Shown here: in pieces, positions 63,471-64,000 of the stretch
Numbering within the stretch: the stretch's first letter is position 1
Layout: each line of letters begins with the position of its first letter
Source: PALSA-612 sp963846915
GTDB taxonomy: Bacteria; Actinomycetota; Thermoleophilia; Gaiellales; Gaiellaceae
Length of the DNA: 64,000 bases
Direction of reading: 5' to 3'
Assembly (NCBI GenBank): GCA_963846915.1
Contig: CAWJXV010000006.1
Location: 1 to 64,000 of the forward strand
Translations under genes and position numbers: made by a program
The notes under the pieces: model-generated
What the model was told of the DNA's origin: nothing
Seen by the model: the letters and a program-made list of their open reading frames with translations, nothing else
Databases searched by the model: none

Positions 63471-64000
63471 ATGACACCTGGGAGATTGGCAACGGCGGGG
63501 GTGGTGTATCTCGCCGTTCTTCTCGCGGTCGACCACTTCGCCAGCTTCCATGAGCAGCTGCTGCTCGGCGTCCTCACCTGGACGGTGCTACTTGTCGCGC
63601 TGCCGCTGTTTGAGCTCGAGCGGCGTGTGCAGGCGCTGGCTGTTGTTGTCGCCGCCACGTGCGGCGAGGTCACCGGCACCATCGTCTGGGGTGTCTACTC
63701 CTACCGCCTCCATAACTTGCCCCTGTTCATCCCGCCGGCCCACGGGCTCGTCTTCCTGACCGGGGTCGCGTTGAGCCGTACGGCGCCCGCCCGCCGCCAC
63801 CCAACCTTGCTCGTCGGCGGCGCAGCCTCGATCGCGGTCACCTGGGCGCTGGCCGGGCTGACCGTCTTGCCGCGCAAAGACGTCGCGGGCGCTGCCGGCG
63901 TGCTGTTGCTTGTCGCCTTCCTCTGGCGCTCCCGCTCCCGTGCCGTTTACGCAAGCGTCTTCCTCGTCGTGGCCGCCCTCGAGCTGTACGGCACCTCTAT
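63471..64000 (+). CDS. Integral membrane protein, unknown function, cut at the right edge
   Basis: Starts MTPGRLATAGVVYLAVLLAV and continues in one open frame to the edge (176 residues visible). It has at least six hydrophobic helices, such as LLGVLTWTVLLVALPLFEL, VVVAATCGEVTGTIVWGVY and GAAGVLLLVAFLWRSRSR. A polar pocket CGEVTGTIVWGVYSYRLHN lies between helices. I do not recognise the family. Confidence 0.72.
   Translation, partial: MTPGRLATAGVVYLAVLLAVDHFASFHEQLLLGVLTWTVLLVALPLFELERRVQALAVVVAATCGEVTGTIVWGVYSYRLHNLPLFIPPAHGLVFLTGVALSRTAPARRHPTLLVGGAASIAVTWALAGLTVLPRKDVAGAAGVLLLVAFLWRSRSRAVYASVFLVVAALELYGTS

Noticed and set aside
1..64000. CRISPR array, tRNA or rRNA genes
   Set aside because: No regularly spaced repeats, no tRNA cloverleaf signatures and no rRNA core sequences were seen.

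Overview
The window is very GC-rich, densely packed bacterial DNA. It most resembles an actinomycete-related organism of the class Thermoleophilia (Solirubrobacterales or Gaiellales). That placement is an inference from gene content: the mismatch endonuclease NucS, an Lhr helicase followed by a Nei-type glycosylase, an FtsZ with a long N-terminal extension beside a ParA, zinc-ribbon/cyclase/AAA/TPR proteins, and a collagen-like secreted protein. No rRNA, tRNA or CRISPR array was seen, so the placement rests on proteins only.

Left part (1-33 kb). Ordinary chromosomal genes are interrupted by many single-base indels. The order is: SAM methyltransferases, an acyl-CoA dehydrogenase, a NUDIX hydrolase and a large class III cyclase (1-9 kb); a borosin-type N-methyltransferase with a small putative precursor peptide (8.9-10.1 kb); a minus-strand run with HhH-GPD, DUF1028 and HIT-like genes (10.1-12.1 kb); a duplicated nucS with a stranded antiporter fragment between the copies (12.5-14.2 kb); Lhr, Nei, ParA and FtsZ (15-24 kb); gamma-glutamyltransferase, GNAT, a Lon-N domain protein and a HisC-like aminotransferase (24-28 kb); and MFS, MeaB, threonine ammonia-lyase and a persulfide-dioxygenase/rhodanese fusion (28-33 kb). 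From 15 to 24 kb nearly every frame change is a +1 insertion; between 27 and 31 kb most are -1. This looks like uneven consensus quality rather than biology, so I give whole-gene spans across the breaks.

Middle part (33-47 kb). The frames become clean after a broken serine-hydrolase remnant. Leucine and branched-chain acyl-CoA catabolism is scattered here: an acyl-CoA dehydrogenase, methylcrotonyl-CoA carboxylase alpha and beta subunits and a LiuC-like hydratase. With these lie PepA, an SCP2 protein, an HSL-type esterase and two MFS-type or metal transporters, including a non-canonical NRAMP paired with a soluble MgtE-N/CBS protein.

Right part (47-64 kb). It holds a membrane glycosyltransferase, several secreted proteins, a PPi-type phosphofructokinase, an EXORDIUM-like secreted protein, and a run of small signalling and stress genes: LuxR HTH, an RsbW-like ATPase, a PqqD-like/PRMT fusion, SHOCT, SnoaL, GNAT, a cNMP-binding domain and OsmC. 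The OsmC gene has UGA at its conserved C-terminal Cys position, followed by a hairpin with a GGUC loop, so it is a candidate selenoprotein. The right end has mobile-element debris: a transposase fragment and a MITE-like element with 21-bp inverted repeats.

The most interesting points are the split-borosin-like locus, the OsmC selenoprotein candidate, the PqqD-PRMT fusion, the non-canonical NRAMP pair, and a 23-bp perfect palindrome present at two unrelated loci, one of them inside a carboxylase gene.
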